DNA of 64,000 nucleotides from Setoptus koraiensis (taxonomy: Eukaryota; Arthropoda): assembly GCA_048013815.1 (NCBI GenBank), contig CM106585.1, positions 2,542,001 to 2,606,000 on the forward strand, in the 5' to 3' direction. The position numbers were made by a program, and so were the translations under genes. The notes beneath the pieces were generated by a model that did not search any database, was not told the origin of the DNA, and saw nothing but the letters and a program-made list of their open reading frames with translations. Below are positions 44,206-56,180 of this stretch, one piece after another (the first letter of the stretch is position 1; the number at the start of each line of letters is the position of its first letter).

Positions 44206-45662
44206 CACAACACAGTTGTTCGGTACGTGCAACTTGTTCTTTAATTTCGCATTACTCGTATTCACCGCCAGTATCGTCTTTATGTTTCAACTTGCATGTA
44301 ATTAAGCTACCAACCAACGTTGCCTGTTCTCTCGCGAACACATATAACTACTTGCATGCTGGTACGAATGTACAAATATATCTTGTCACTTACATCATTG
44401 CCTGCATTTGAGTATCCTGTTTGAATGAAGGCAAAAAGAGGCAAGACACAGCACTTCTGTTGCATGTGCTGCCGATTATCGCAAGATGGTTGCTAGATAC
44501 TGCGATTGATAGCAAGATTGTTGTTGGATACATCGGCGAAAGATTTTACAAAATTTCTACAAACAACAAGTTCCGTCGATCGTCACACAGTGCAACAATT
44601 CATATTGAACAGGCATGTGCTAGTGATACTATTACAGGTTAGTTAGTGGGAGAGGGGGGCAGGCGTCCGGAGTTCGAGACTAAAATACCTTTGGTTTGTC
44701 GATCTGTCATTGCACGAGAAAACAAAAAGGGCCAAACAAACAGCGATGCCATGGCTGCCATGCGCTGGTAAAAACAAAACAATCAACTGCACTATAACTG
44801 CAACAATAATACACATTACTACTCTTTATCAGTGCGCCATGGATGGAGAGAGAAAGAAAGAGAGCACAAAACAAGCGGTTTGTTAAGTTAAAAGGCACAA
44901 ATAGTGATATTCTTTTATTAATTTTTGCGCACGGTTTGCGAGGTTGCTGAGTTCTGAGTTCAGAGTCCAAAAGTGTATCTGCGGAGAGTTTTACACGCAG
45001 TTTGTGTGGCTTGAGACAACAAGCAAAAGAAGCCAGCAAAGAAGCGTTCTCTCGGCGGTCACTGGCATATTTGGTGTTGCCGCGCCATTAGAGCGCGGCG
45101 TCCACTTTCTTGTCATTAGTCATCATTCTTTAGTTTCTGTCTATCTGGCTCTCCTCTACTTTTTCTCGGTTCAATCACATGAGATACATATCCAAATGAT
45201 CACCAAGTAATTACAATGCTTCAATTGCTGTGCACCGTCCATCGGAGTGCATCGTGAGACGGACGGAGAACGACGCATTCCAACAAATTCATGTCCCGAT
45301 CTGACCGCGCCGCTAGGCTCATGCTGATACTGCAGCATTGTTATCTATGCTATTTCGTGCTATAGCTTGTCACACTTCCTGTATCAGTCCTTTATAGTAC
45401 AGAGTCTATACAGGTATCGTGTCACTTATGTAAAGTGGAGGGCGATTAGATCTACAAAACTACAGTGTCTCTGACGCAGAAGTGATGTGTCTTCACACCC
45501 TGGCAATTTTTTCGTCCTATCGTTTTGCTCGCTATCATAAGGATGATGGCCATGCATTGATGGATAGATAGGTGCTTGTATGGATAGTGTGGTTGGAATG
45601 CAAACATACAACTGTAGTGTTTACAGTTACCAGTAATGGTAACTTGAATCATGGTTTGTGCG

Positions 45663-45693
45663 CTCAAATTCACATCTCGGATGTGAATTTGAG
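45663..45693. repeat. Perfect 14-bp inverted repeat with a 3-base loop
   Basis: ctcaaattcacatc, loop tcg, then its exact reverse complement, followed by an A-run. It could fold as a hairpin in RNA or be a dimer-binding site; no gene context explains it. Confidence 0.8.
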
Positions 45694-48078
45694 AAAAAAG
45701 TCTCAAAATACAAACAACACGTTCCAATACATACATACTGAATTGAAAAAATAAATAAATTGATATAATTGTCGTTTATTGAACTCGAAAATCATGTTTA
45801 TTGTTGTCTGATTGAATCGTGTTGTGCCACACTTTCGTTCGGTCGAAATGTATAACTCATAGTTAATAAACAGTTGACTAGTACTAGTGGCACTAATCAT
45901 CAACAAACTAGCCAAGACGTTTGAGTTGGCTTCACTGAGTTTGCGTCATGCATCATCGAAGCACAAATTAAAAAATAGTATAGTTAGACGCATAGACAGA
46001 AAGATGGAATGAGAAAGAACAGATTGGCCAGCAGAAAATATGAGTGTGTGTGCCATGAAGAAAGTTATTATATATAATACATTTGGCCAATTACAAGATG
46101 TTTGTTCGGAATCTGTGTTAGTAGAGTTGAGCGTTCATCAATCGAATAATAAACAACAACGAAATTAACTTTGTCCTCAAATGAAGTTATATAATAAGTG
46201 TGCGGTAATAATGTCGATATAGTTGCCTCGAGAATTAGGCAACAGTGAGATCCAATTCTCTTCAACGACGACGTCAGCATAACTAATCACATCCAACCAC
46301 AGATAACGCTCAACCACACATATTTATGCATTGTGTGTGCAATGCAATTTTTATATCTGTCTATATAAATAAAAGACGCTGTACAGACTCTCACTATTAG
46401 AGTTATTAAGCCTTTAACTATCAATAGGCACGTAGGAAGCCGCTTATTTAGTAACATTTGAGACAGAAACAGATCTTTGAACCGTAATTGGTGTTACTAT
46501 GCGTTACACTTACTATTGCCTAACTGACTAATGTATAAGGTGGTTGAACTTTTTTCTTTCTCTCTTCTCTCCATGAACTTTTCTTGCTTGTCGATAAGTC
46601 GTAAGATCAATACAGTCAACGATATAATCGAGAAACGACACCGTATTCACACGTATTCTATTGCCAGCCAGAAATGCCTCCATTTGAGTCCGACTAGGCC
46701 ATCATGGCCAAATGATCACCATAACTATGCCATGTTTTATTTTGTGCAATAGCTAATATCCTCTTGTCTCTTCAATGTACATTGTGTATGTGATTTATGT
46801 CCTCATAACAATTAGATGGACAAATATGACAAAGAGGGCTCGATTTCCCTATCAAATGGTTATGGTTAGCGAGAGCACAAGCGAACAATTTTTGTTTGCT
46901 CACGACTTTTGATCTGTTCATTAGTTGCTGCTTAATTAACACGAAGTGAGAGCTTCACTTGCTACTCGATCAGTATCAGGCCAAAACCTTCGAAGCCCAT
47001 TTGATCTGTCCATTGACAAGTGTACACGCTCTAATTTAAGAGGGCGCCCCTAATGGCGCAGACGTATGTTTATACTTTTGATACTAGCTAGATCCTAGCA
47101 TAACGATCTCGGTGAAGGACTTAGCAAATGTTTGCCATTATGAGCATACAAGACCACCTCTAAAGGTCACCACTATCCCAATTTGTATTAGTAATGCGTT
47201 CGCGATTCATCTCTACAAAGAGTCATTACGCATTATTTATGAAATCCATTTTTGTCCCAAAGCTCACAACACTTGGTGTGCAGCTTAGACAAGAATGCAC
47301 GACCTCACATTGGTGTGTCAGTATCGTTCTGATGCTGCTAAAGAGGATATTTCCCTTACCACTCATTTAATGATTTATTTATATACACTTTCACTTCATG
47401 ACACACATTCTAATTTTGAATATTCTGCTAATGCTGCTGCATTGCACATGAGGTTATACATTATTTATATCAGAATACTTAGAATCTCTTTACACACATA
47501 AAAGAAAGCAACCTTTTTGTTTTTATCTCTGAAATGCAGTTATTCTTTCAGATTATCATCACGGACACTGTTGGACCCACTCATACTTAGTAATGACAAC
47601 CTGTGTATACGACCTGACCATCTAATATCTAAGAGAACATACCCAACACACAATATCCAAATTGTATTCATTCGACAAACATGGAATGAACTCGTCTACA
47701 CACAATCTTGTCATTTTCATCAACAACAATCGGACCTGAGGAATTTATATTTCGTTGGATTGCAAATAGAATCAAATTTTGTTTCTTTTTTATTGCTTTC
47801 AGATACATTATTGTTCAATATAACCAAGTAAACGAATGGGGATATAAAGGAAACCGTCCAGCTGTTTTGTTAGAATTTGCAAGATTGTAGGCATATATAT
47901 TATACTATAATCGAATGGCACGTAGCTCCCTAGAGGTGATTTAGAATTGATATCTAGTATTCCTAATACTGGGAAACCTATAGAAACATATTTGTAAATT
48001 AGTGTGATCCAGCAAAGCCTTTATAAATGTACCGTCGAAATCGTTATTTGAATAGAGAAATATTATTTACAATCTATC

Positions 48079-49428
48079 ATGACAAATAGTTCGTACTTCG
48101 CGAGTATTACGAAATTCGAAGCTGGACGTCAACATGAAATAATTGAAAGCCACAATAACACTAATACTCATACTTACGACCATTCTGATATCAGCAATCA
48201 TGAAATAAGTTCTGTGTATCCGTACAATCAGACTATTGATTTTGTAGAAAAGTTTACATCATTACCAACAGCAGCGACATCGGATATAGCCAAGAAACGT
48301 TGGTCTCTCTTGGCTCAAGCAGTTAGACATGGACTCACGAAACAAAATCTAGAAAAGTCTATTGTCAAGCAGGTAACTAGAACGAAATGTGAAGACGATA
48401 TTTCGTGTTTTTACAGTCCAGCTGGCCTGTTTACTTGGACCAAACTAAATACCTCACAAACAAACTACAATATCTCAACACTGCCTTTGGAACAGATGAC
48501 AGTTTATACGGGGCCGAGTAAAGGAATATTATCATCAACTTCTTCATCACTAGGTACCCCATCTAGCGATTATGACGATGATAATAGTGAAAAGTCTACC
48601 TTTGAGTCAGCAAACTCTATCAGCTCAGACTTGAGCATCGGCTTCCAGAAGCACGTTGGATTAGGATATCAGCAAAACCAGTCAAATAGTAATATTTCAA
48701 CGGAAACCTGTATTTGGTTCGAGTGCAGATATCCCAAAATACCAGATCTAGTCTTAAGAATATGCCATATAATTAAAGAAATGACCTTTACAGATTTAGT
48801 TGAAACATTCGACAACACAGGAAACGTGAAGATCTGGCCATCGGAGGAAGCGCTGGCTTACTATGCGGTCAATGATAAACAATTGTTCACCAACAAGACA
48901 ATTTGCGAGCTAGGCGCTGGGATGGCCGGCCTGGCGTCATTGGCTATCGCTTGCGTCACCAACATACAGAGTATTTACATAACTGATGGAAACGAAAGAT
49001 GTGTCGCAAATATTGAGCTCTGCATTGAGGAAAACGCTGGCAATCTTAAGAGGGGAAACAATGTCTTTGCTAGACAACTCAGATGGTCTAATAAGAGCGA
49101 CTACAACGATTTGATTGGTAAAATAGATTTAATAATTTGCTCTGATTGTTTATATCTAGATAAAAGTCGCTCCCAGTTAGTTGAAACTATATCTCATCTA
49201 TTAGCCAAAGATGGTGAAGTCATAATCATAGCTCCAAGTCGAGGTTCTTCGTTAGATAGATTCATCAATATTGCCGCATCGTCTGGATTCAAAGTGAAAA
49301 AAGTATACAACTACATAAACGAGCTTTATGAGACACATCAGAGTCTACTGAAGTCTAATCTCGGCTATCCAACAAGGATTGAGAATATTAAAGATAAGTA
49401 TCCTATAATGATTAGGTTAAAAAAATAG
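48079..49428 (+). CDS. CAMKMT: Calmodulin-lysine N-methyltransferase (CaM-KMT)
   Basis: 449 aa, single exon. The C-terminal ~220 residues are a class I SAM-dependent methyltransferase of the METTL21-like group with the CaM-KMT signature FDNTGNVKIWPSEEALAYY, SAM motif I CELGAGMAGLASLA (from Cys276), then YITDGNE and IDLIICSDCLYLD. The enzyme trimethylates Lys115 of calmodulin. A conserved earlier block (AKKRWSLLAQAVRHGL, about 70-95) also fits animal CaM-KMT. The protein is longer than the human one (323 aa) because of a Ser/Asn-rich N terminus and a Ser/Asp-rich insert at about 150-215. Confidence 0.93.
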   Translation: MTNSSYFASITKFEAGRQHEIIESHNNTNTHTYDHSDISNHEISSVYPYNQTIDFVEKFTSLPTAATSDIAKKRWSLLAQAVRHGLTKQNLEKSIVKQVTRTKCEDDISCFYSPAGLFTWTKLNTSQTNYNISTLPLEQMTVYTGPSKGILSSTSSSLGTPSSDYDDDNSEKSTFESANSISSDLSIGFQKHVGLGYQQNQSNSNISTETCIWFECRYPKIPDLVLRICHIIKEMTFTDLVETFDNTGNVKIWPSEEALAYYAVNDKQLFTNKTICELGAGMAGLASLAIACVTNIQSIYITDGNERCVANIELCIEENAGNLKRGNNVFARQLRWSNKSDYNDLIGKIDLIICSDCLYLDKSRSQLVETISHLLAKDGEVIIIAPSRGSSLDRFINIAASSGFKVKKVYNYINELYETHQSLLKSNLGYPTRIENIKDKYPIMIRLKK

Positions 49429-51557
49429 AATATTAAAAGTAAAAATAGTCTTCTTTGTTGTCTACAATTTCAAGGTATTTAGCTCAATTGTTACAATTCG
49501 AATTGTAGTATAACTTTTTGCTAGGATATCGTCGTTTCCTAATGTCATGAAGGAGAGGAGAGTTCAAGATTGGCATTTCTACTATGAGGATGATGTCGAA
49601 CTTCAGAACAGTGTCTCAGGGTGACGGGTAATTTGAGGGACTGGAGGAGGCCCTCTCTGATCACGGCACTTCAATCGTTTTTCCTGTCTACATCTGCATC
49701 TCATTATTTCGAATGATTGCCCGCTCGATCTCACCAAGTCACCTCCTATGTCTTAGGAAGTATTTCACCCCGAAATGCTCTTGGGGATTATCGAGTTGGG
49801 GGCCCCAACTTTGGGAAATGGGCTTGTATTTGGCGCCACTGATCAATTAATGCGCATGCGTTTCTGCGGGTCTTTGTGTGTTCGACGAACACTGTTCTGT
49901 GGAGAGAGAGAGAGAGAGAATTTGGGATCGAGAGAACTGCATCGCAATGCACAGCTTATATAGGCGCACACAATGGGTAAGTATACCTAGGTTCGAAATT
50001 CGCCGTGGTTGTATGGTGTGTGCATTCTGCAACAGGTAAAACTACGTATATTGTTAGCAAAGTGGTAGTTATGACAAATGTATGCTCTATTTTTGTTGAC
50101 GGCCGGTGCCTTGATCATCATCGGGCGTTAGAATGTATAACGCAAGCCAGCCTGCATTCGGGCAGACAGGCAGGCAGCCGAGCAGGCTGGCACAAACAAG
50201 GTGCTGAGTCTGTGCTTACGGTACTGTTACACATTGAGCACCACTGTGAGTAGTGTACCATTGTGCCGCTCGTCGGCGAGCGTGGTCTTGTAAAGTCTAG
50301 ACTCTAGACTCTACTCACTGCACTAGTAATGCAGGTAGGAAGATAGAGCATAGTCCTGACGTACCGTTTATGAAGGCGCACACTAGCTAGTTTACGGGTT
50401 CGCATTTGCACAACATTCGCATTCGTCATCGTCCATTCGACGACTCATTCTCTGTGCGCAGAGAGCACACACACACACACACTCATACTAGGTTCAGCGT
50501 ATAGCCTATATGGTGAACACTGAAATGCAAAGAATGAACGAGAGAATCATACACACACAGAGATAGGGAGAGAGAATTGGTTTTTGTCATCGATTTTTTG
50601 CCTACTGCACCACAACCACCAGCGCTACAGCTACCACTGAAATTAACTACTCTGTAGTATACATCTTTTATTTGCCGTCTAGACTCTAGACTACTATCTT
50701 CCGACGCAATCTTCATCGTTTTTGTCGTCGTTGTTGCTATTGTTGTTGTTATACCATTACAACAAACCGATTGTATTATTATTACTATTATCATTATTAT
50801 TATTACCATTATCATCGGCAGCGACGACCATCGATTATTAATACTCATATTGTAATTTTTATTATTATTATAACTATTACTATTATTATTACCTCAACTA
50901 CTATTATCATTGATTTATTTCATAGATCTGATTGAAACAATTATTCTTCTATTATTTACAATTATTCACATTTATTCTCATGGATTCACAATAACTGCAA
51001 GCTCCATTTTCTTTTTATTAGTTCACTAGAATAGACCCAGATTTATACACACAGAGAGCCATCGAATAAATTGATATTATTATTATTGTCCTCTCGCCCC
51101 ACCACACAGCTTCCATCGTTCGATATACTATTGCAATTCACACAATCCGATTATATCCTTTTAGCGATATATTGTGAGCAACCATCCAAGCCTCTCACAG
51201 TCCACTATTCAGTTCACTTTGGCCAATCACAACTCATCAAATGAACCCCGTTTACCGAACATTGCCGAAACATTGATATCTTTGAGTGCCTTACAAGAGT
51301 CATAACAAAACATTTATTTACACACCATTGCTAGATATCATCAATACAACGTCATCTTAATTTACTCAACAACAACATCCATTTCAAACAGCGATAAACA
51401 ATCCTATCACATCGTATTCTTCTAAATACATGCTTTAGCCATAGACCAATTTCCAACTGTTGATATTTTTTCAATTTTTCAGTGCTTTACACACTCAAAC
51501 ACACACTCTTACACAACTTATAGATAAGAAAGCATCAAGCATCAACTTAGGTCAACC
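49429..51557. other. Spacer and leader of the CK1 gene
   Basis: About 2.1 kb. It contains a GA run (49903-49918), tandem GCAG/GCAGGCAG words (50160-50190), a 16-base exact direct repeat at 50295 and 50677, a short CA run (50467-50482) and ATT-rich sequence (50770-50930). Long minus-strand open frames here are low-complexity. No gene supported. Confidence 0.5.
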
Positions 51558-52923
51558 ATGAATAACAAATTTGAATTGAGAATAGACGGCACATTCAGGC
51601 TCGGACGCAAAATAGGATCGGGCTCATTCGGTGCCATTTATTTAGGAACGGATATTAACAGCGGCCGAGAAGTAGCCATTAAGCTAGAGTGCATGCGAAC
51701 CAGGCATCCTCAACTCCATATCGAAAGTAAACTATTGAGCCACCTAGCTGGAGGCCCTGGTATACCTCAAGTTATTTGGAGTGGCTCAGAGGGCGACTAC
51801 AATGTGATGGTGATGGAATTATTAGGACCAAGCCTCGAAGATCTTTTCAACTATTGTGCTAGAAAATTCTCTGTCAAAACAGTATTACTTTTAGCCGATC
51901 AAATGGTGAGTTTCCATGCTGAATTTCTTTCATACAAGCTGAACCAAAACAAATTTTTACCTATCTTGATATTTATCCTCTTTTGTGTATCTTCTTTTAA
52001 CTATTACAGCTCGATCGAATCAAATATATTCACAAAAAAAATTACATTCATCGAGATATCAAACCTGACAATTTCCTAATGGGTTTAGGCAAGCAAGGTA
52101 ATAAAAAGTCCAGTTCTTTATCTCTTATCCATCAGTAATCTTTAATGAATCAAAACTAACCTCTCTTCCAACTGTCTCGTCATCTTCCAGGCAACCTTGT
52201 CTATCTGATTGACTTCGGTCTGGCTAAACAATACCGGGACTCCAGACATCGCCACATTCCATACAAGGAAAATAAGAATCTGACCGGAACAGCTCGTTAT
52301 GCGAGTGTTAACACTCATCAGGGAATAGGTATGTAACAATGCCGTATATTTTCTTCACATATTCTAGCCTCGATAATATTAAACTAATTCTCTCTTTCTC
52401 CCTCTCTAATTGAACAGAACAAAGTAGAAGAGATGATCTAGAATCCCTAGGTTACGTCCTTATGTATTTCAACATTGGAGCTCTACCATGGCAAGGTCTT
52501 AAGGCTGGTAATAAGCGACAGAAATATGAGAAGATATGTGAGAAAAAATTATCTACTTCAATCGATGAACTTTGCCGCGGGTATCCGCCAGAATTTGCCA
52601 CATATATCAACACATGCAGAAATTACAAGTTCGATGAGGAGCCAAACTACGATCACCTCAAGGCCTTATTGAAAAATCATTTAGACGCATATTATGAGTA
52701 TGATTATGTATTTGATTGGAACATGATGAGGTTTGGAAATAATGACGGAAACAATCGAGATCAATATACAAGTAATAGAAGGGAACTACCGGTCGAACCA
52801 AATACACCCCACGAGCAGCACAATAACAATCACCACAATAATAATGTCACGAATCATCACGATCATAACCTCAGCATGACCCGTCATAGTACATTATCTA
52901 ACTTCTACAACCCACAATCTTAA
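51558..52923 (+). CDS. dco: Casein kinase 1, delta/epsilon type, four exons
   Basis: Exons 51558-51905, 52010-52097, 52191-52328 and 52418-52923; all junctions are GT..AG and phases match, giving 359 aa. Kinase motifs: [99 protein letters not shown]. This group phosphorylates PER, Dishevelled and other targets in circadian and Wnt/Hedgehog signalling. Oddities: the residue after GSGSFG is Ala rather than Asp, helix alpha-C ([10 protein letters not shown]) differs, and the tail is short and His/Asn-rich rather than the long autoinhibitory tail of vertebrate delta/epsilon. It could be a lineage-specific duplicate of the canonical gene. Confidence 0.94.
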
Positions 52924-53075
52924 CTCATTCTGACATGGACGTATTTTTAATTTATATTGAGTAGTTTTTTAAATTGTAAAGTTTTATTCATATGAGACTT
53001 AAAGTGACTGTAGAATCAAGTAACCTATGCTAATTAGAACAAGTATAAGGAAATCTTATCTCATCAAAAAATTAA

Positions 53076-55822
53076 TTACGTTGTCCGGTTTTGTCTTTGG
53101 AAAAGCGAGTTAGTACCCTGGTCTGTATTCTTTCGTGTCATACAAGCATCCACATGATCTCGGCTGAAATGGGTGAACTTGACGCACCAAACAGATTCGT
53201 CTTCGAGGAATTGAATAACCTGTTCATTGGCGACCACTTTCACGGAACATATTCCTCCTATAAGCAATCTGTTGATCCTTTTAATACACACTCTTTCATC
53301 ATGCTGAAAATCTTCCAACCTACCGAGGACGTCGTCAGCAGACTCAATAGCTGAACTATCATGGTGAACACCTTTACCCTGACCAATAGTACGTTTCTCG
53401 TTACTTGATGTAGAGTTTGATAATAGATATCGTCCGTTAGTTGTTTTAGACTCAAAACAATTATTGCTCATCGAGTATGAATCTAGAGAACTAGTAGTAG
53501 ACATTGTACCAATGCTACATTTTGAACTATCTTGTGTATTTAGATATTCTTTGAATGTTTCAGCTAATTCCTTGATCAATTCATCCAATGTCAATTGGTG
53601 CAAATATATCGGATGAAAAACATCACTAGTCTCGTAATTGGCGTACAAAATGCGTCTAGGTCTTATTGGTCTATTATGAAGGCAATTATACAAGCGAATC
53701 CCATCTATGAGTCCACAAATTTGTATGAGATCTGATCTGAATAGACGTAGAATGTCTGAACCGCAATAATTGCTAAATGTTCGTGCTAAAAAGCCAAATC
53801 TATTTGTGTTCAGCCAAGAGATTAATTCATGGCAACTTGATGAAGCTAACACAAATTTTGGGCCCTCTGAGTTGTGGAGTCGATCATTCTGATGATGCAT
53901 CGTTTTTTCATCGTTCGTTGATCTTAGTTGGTGAAGTTTGCTCGTTGGCTTGGAGTATGGTTTTTCTCGTGAATTGTAAAGTGATGTTTCGTTGTCCTCG
54001 TTCTCTGAATTTGTATATGCATTAGATCCTGCGGAATCTGAGTGATTTCTGTTAATCGTTACATGATTGGAATACTCAAAATAGGATCCCTGATGATGAT
54101 TTTGCTCGTAGTCGTGTCCATTGTATTTGGACAGTTGTGAATTGTGATTGTCCATGGAAGTAAAAGTTTGATTTTTATTTAACTTTGAAAATAAATCATT
54201 ATTATTGAAGGATTGATTATCACTAAAGTTGTTGTGGTCGTTGCCCGCTGTGTGGTTGGTTTGGCAGTTAGCTATGGCATTGGTTGGATTGGGACTAGTG
54301 TACTGGTGATCATTTGAATTCATATTATTATTATTATTCATGGAGGATACTGAGTGGGGCCACATATTAGAATCGTAGTTGGATGGCAGCTCTCCATCAG
54401 ATGTCTCTATATCATCCATGGTATTATTAGTAGTTACTTTTTCGTGCGGCATAAGTAGCGAGTGATAAATAGGATTATAATCATTTGAATTTTGACATGT
54501 TTTACCTTTATGAATATGACTAGTTATTTGGTGCGATTGACTATGGTGGCGATGATTATGAGTCATGTCAGTATCACTGGTAGAACCTTCTCTAATTGAT
54601 GCTACTGTGGTTGGTGCAGTCGCGCAATTACGAGTTCCTGTCTGTTCTTCTCGATTATTGTTATTACTATTGCTACATCTACCGCTGCTAATAGGGCTAC
54701 TGTCACTATCATTGTTATCGTTATTACTAGTATCATTATTATCGCTGTTGCTGTTATTGATATTGTCGTTATTGCTACTGTTGTTGTTGTTGTTGTTGTT
54801 AGTATTATTGTTATTATTACTGTTGCTATTACTGCTGTTGTGAATAGGTGTGGTAGTAGTAGTGGTTGTTATTGTTGTCACTGGTGGCACACTACAGATT
54901 GTAGAGACAGGTGTGCTAGAAAGGCTGGTTGTGGCAGTGCAGATCTGTTTAGACCCAAAGTGTCCGTGACTGTGTCTATAAATGTCCATCGAACCATTTA
55001 CTGGATGTAGGGATATTATTGAGCATTCTTTAAATTTGGTCGAGTCACACGATTGATGATATTTCTCTTGTTCAATTGGAGGACGCTTGTGGACTTTATC
55101 GCGATCCGAGCGTATCTTCCTTTCGGCCCCCTTGGGTTTGAAAACTTTGATCTGACAACAAGCCGCCGATATAAAATAGGAATCATGTGTCTTGCTATTG
55201 TAGGAAAAAGTCTCTATGGCCAACTTGAAAGGTACGCCCTTCTCGCCACCATGTTTCTTCGGTGTAAACTCAGTACTTATTGAGTTAATTCGTATAAATA
55301 CGCCCGCAGTTTTACTTGAATCCCACAAGAATTCATATTTATTCAAACCATCGGATTCGACACCAAATACGTTGTAGGACAGCATCATATCAACAGAGAA
55401 TATTTTCTCATTTGGGTGTTGATGGCTCCATTGTTGCCATAATTCATTCTCTATTGGTTGCATATGTCTTTCATGAAATCCCATGTTTATTATGCAACAC
55501 ATGAAGCCACGTTTAGCCTCAGAAGAGTCTGTCACATTTTCCAATTTTATCTCATAGGCTTGACCTTGATTGAGATATGTCATTGTCTCCTCAGTTATTT
55601 TAGTCGCCATAGATGTTGGAGCCATGAGGGTATAATGAAACTTTTGTTTCGAATCTGCACCTGAATTACTTTCTTGGCTAGCGTAACTAAAGTCATTTTG
55701 TTGCGGTTGGTGATGCTGGTGATGTTGCTGCTGGTGATGTTGTTGCTGGTGATGTTGATGGTGGTGCTGATGTTGATGTTGCTGTTGCTGATGAGGTTGA
55801 TGCTGCTGATGAGGTTGATGAG

Positions 55823-55865
<43 letters not shown>

Positions 55866-56180
55866 GTGATGTTGATGTTGCTGGTGATGATGGTGTTGTT
55901 GTTGCTGCTGCTGGTTGTGGTGATTCTGGTGTTGTTGCTGGTGTTGGTTGTGGTGATTCTGGTGTTGCTGCTGGTGCTGGTTGTGATGATTCTGGTGTTG
56001 TTGCTGGTGCTGGCTGTGGTGGTTGTGATGGTGCGGTTGATGATGATAGTCTTGATGTTGATGACTTAACCTACCATTGGATTGATGATCACTATGGTGT
56101 TGACTATGATATTGATCATGACTACTAATAACTGCAAAATCTGTTGCCAATTCATCGTCTATCTCGTCCTGCCAATTCAT
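53076..56180 (-). CDS. TFCP2: TFCP2/LBP-1 (gemini)-like grainyhead-superfamily transcription factor
   Basis: 1034 aa, single exon, ATG at 56180. Order: a His/Gln-repeat N terminus (about 20-165), the CP2 DNA-binding domain (about 185-380: TYLNQGQAYEIKLENV, STEFTPKKHGGEKGVPFKLA, ACCQIKVFKPKGAERK), a very long Asn/Ser-rich linker (about 410-790), a SAM-like domain (about 800-850: WLNTNRFGFLARTF, IQICGLIDGIRLYN) and a C-terminal oligomerisation region ending in VCIKRIN..VKVVANEQVIQFLEDES. The SAM-like domain separates it from the grainyhead branch, which lacks it. These factors bind paired CNRG half-sites as oligomers. It is twice the length of human TFCP2 because of the repeats. Tail-to-tail with CK1. 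Confidence 0.92.
54600..54860 (-). repeat. Asn/Ser/Thr-coding low-complexity run in the TFCP2-like gene
   Basis: AAC/AGT/ACA-rich sequence giving Asn- and Ser-rich runs in the linker between the CP2 and SAM-like domains. It probably codes for disorder and is subject to slippage. Confidence 0.85.
55690..56080 (-). repeat. His/Gln-coding tandem repeats in the TFCP2-like gene
   Basis: Low-complexity CAN-type trinucleotides coding for runs of HNQHQQQHQN-like units. The opposite strand stays open as a Leu/Met-rich frame (55674-56069), which is a shadow. Confidence 0.9.

Larger units (their letters stand above)
42753..48078. other. 5.3 kb gene-poor, repeat-rich region
   Basis: Largest gene-free stretch. 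It holds a GTG/GTT run near 43589-43620, an AC microsatellite (about 44172-44204), a perfect 14-bp hairpin (45663-45693) and TATA-like sequence ctatataaataaaag near 46362-46376. The left part is likely the promoter and leader of CDK4/6 and the right end that of CaM-KMT. Short open frames here lack family resemblance; I see no gene I can support. Confidence 0.45.

Noticed and set aside
44658-44690. Possible tRNA B-box (ggagttcgagact)
   Set aside because: No A-box at the right distance and no cloverleaf; the B-box match is imperfect.
49988-50003. Possible tRNA B-box (ggttcgaaattcg)
   Set aside because: No A-box or acceptor stem could be found upstream.
50483-50848. A 121-codon minus-strand frame with an Ile-rich hydrophobic start
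   Set aside because: Low-complexity ATT/GTT-rich DNA upstream of CK1; no family resemblance and no supporting splice context.
54565-54843. A Leu-rich plus-strand open frame
   Set aside because: Shadow of the Asn/Ser-coding repeats on the other strand.
55674-56069. A Leu/Met-rich 131-codon plus-strand frame resembling a membrane protein
   Set aside because: It is the reverse complement of the His/Gln repeats of the TFCP2-like gene; the hydrophobicity follows from codon complement.
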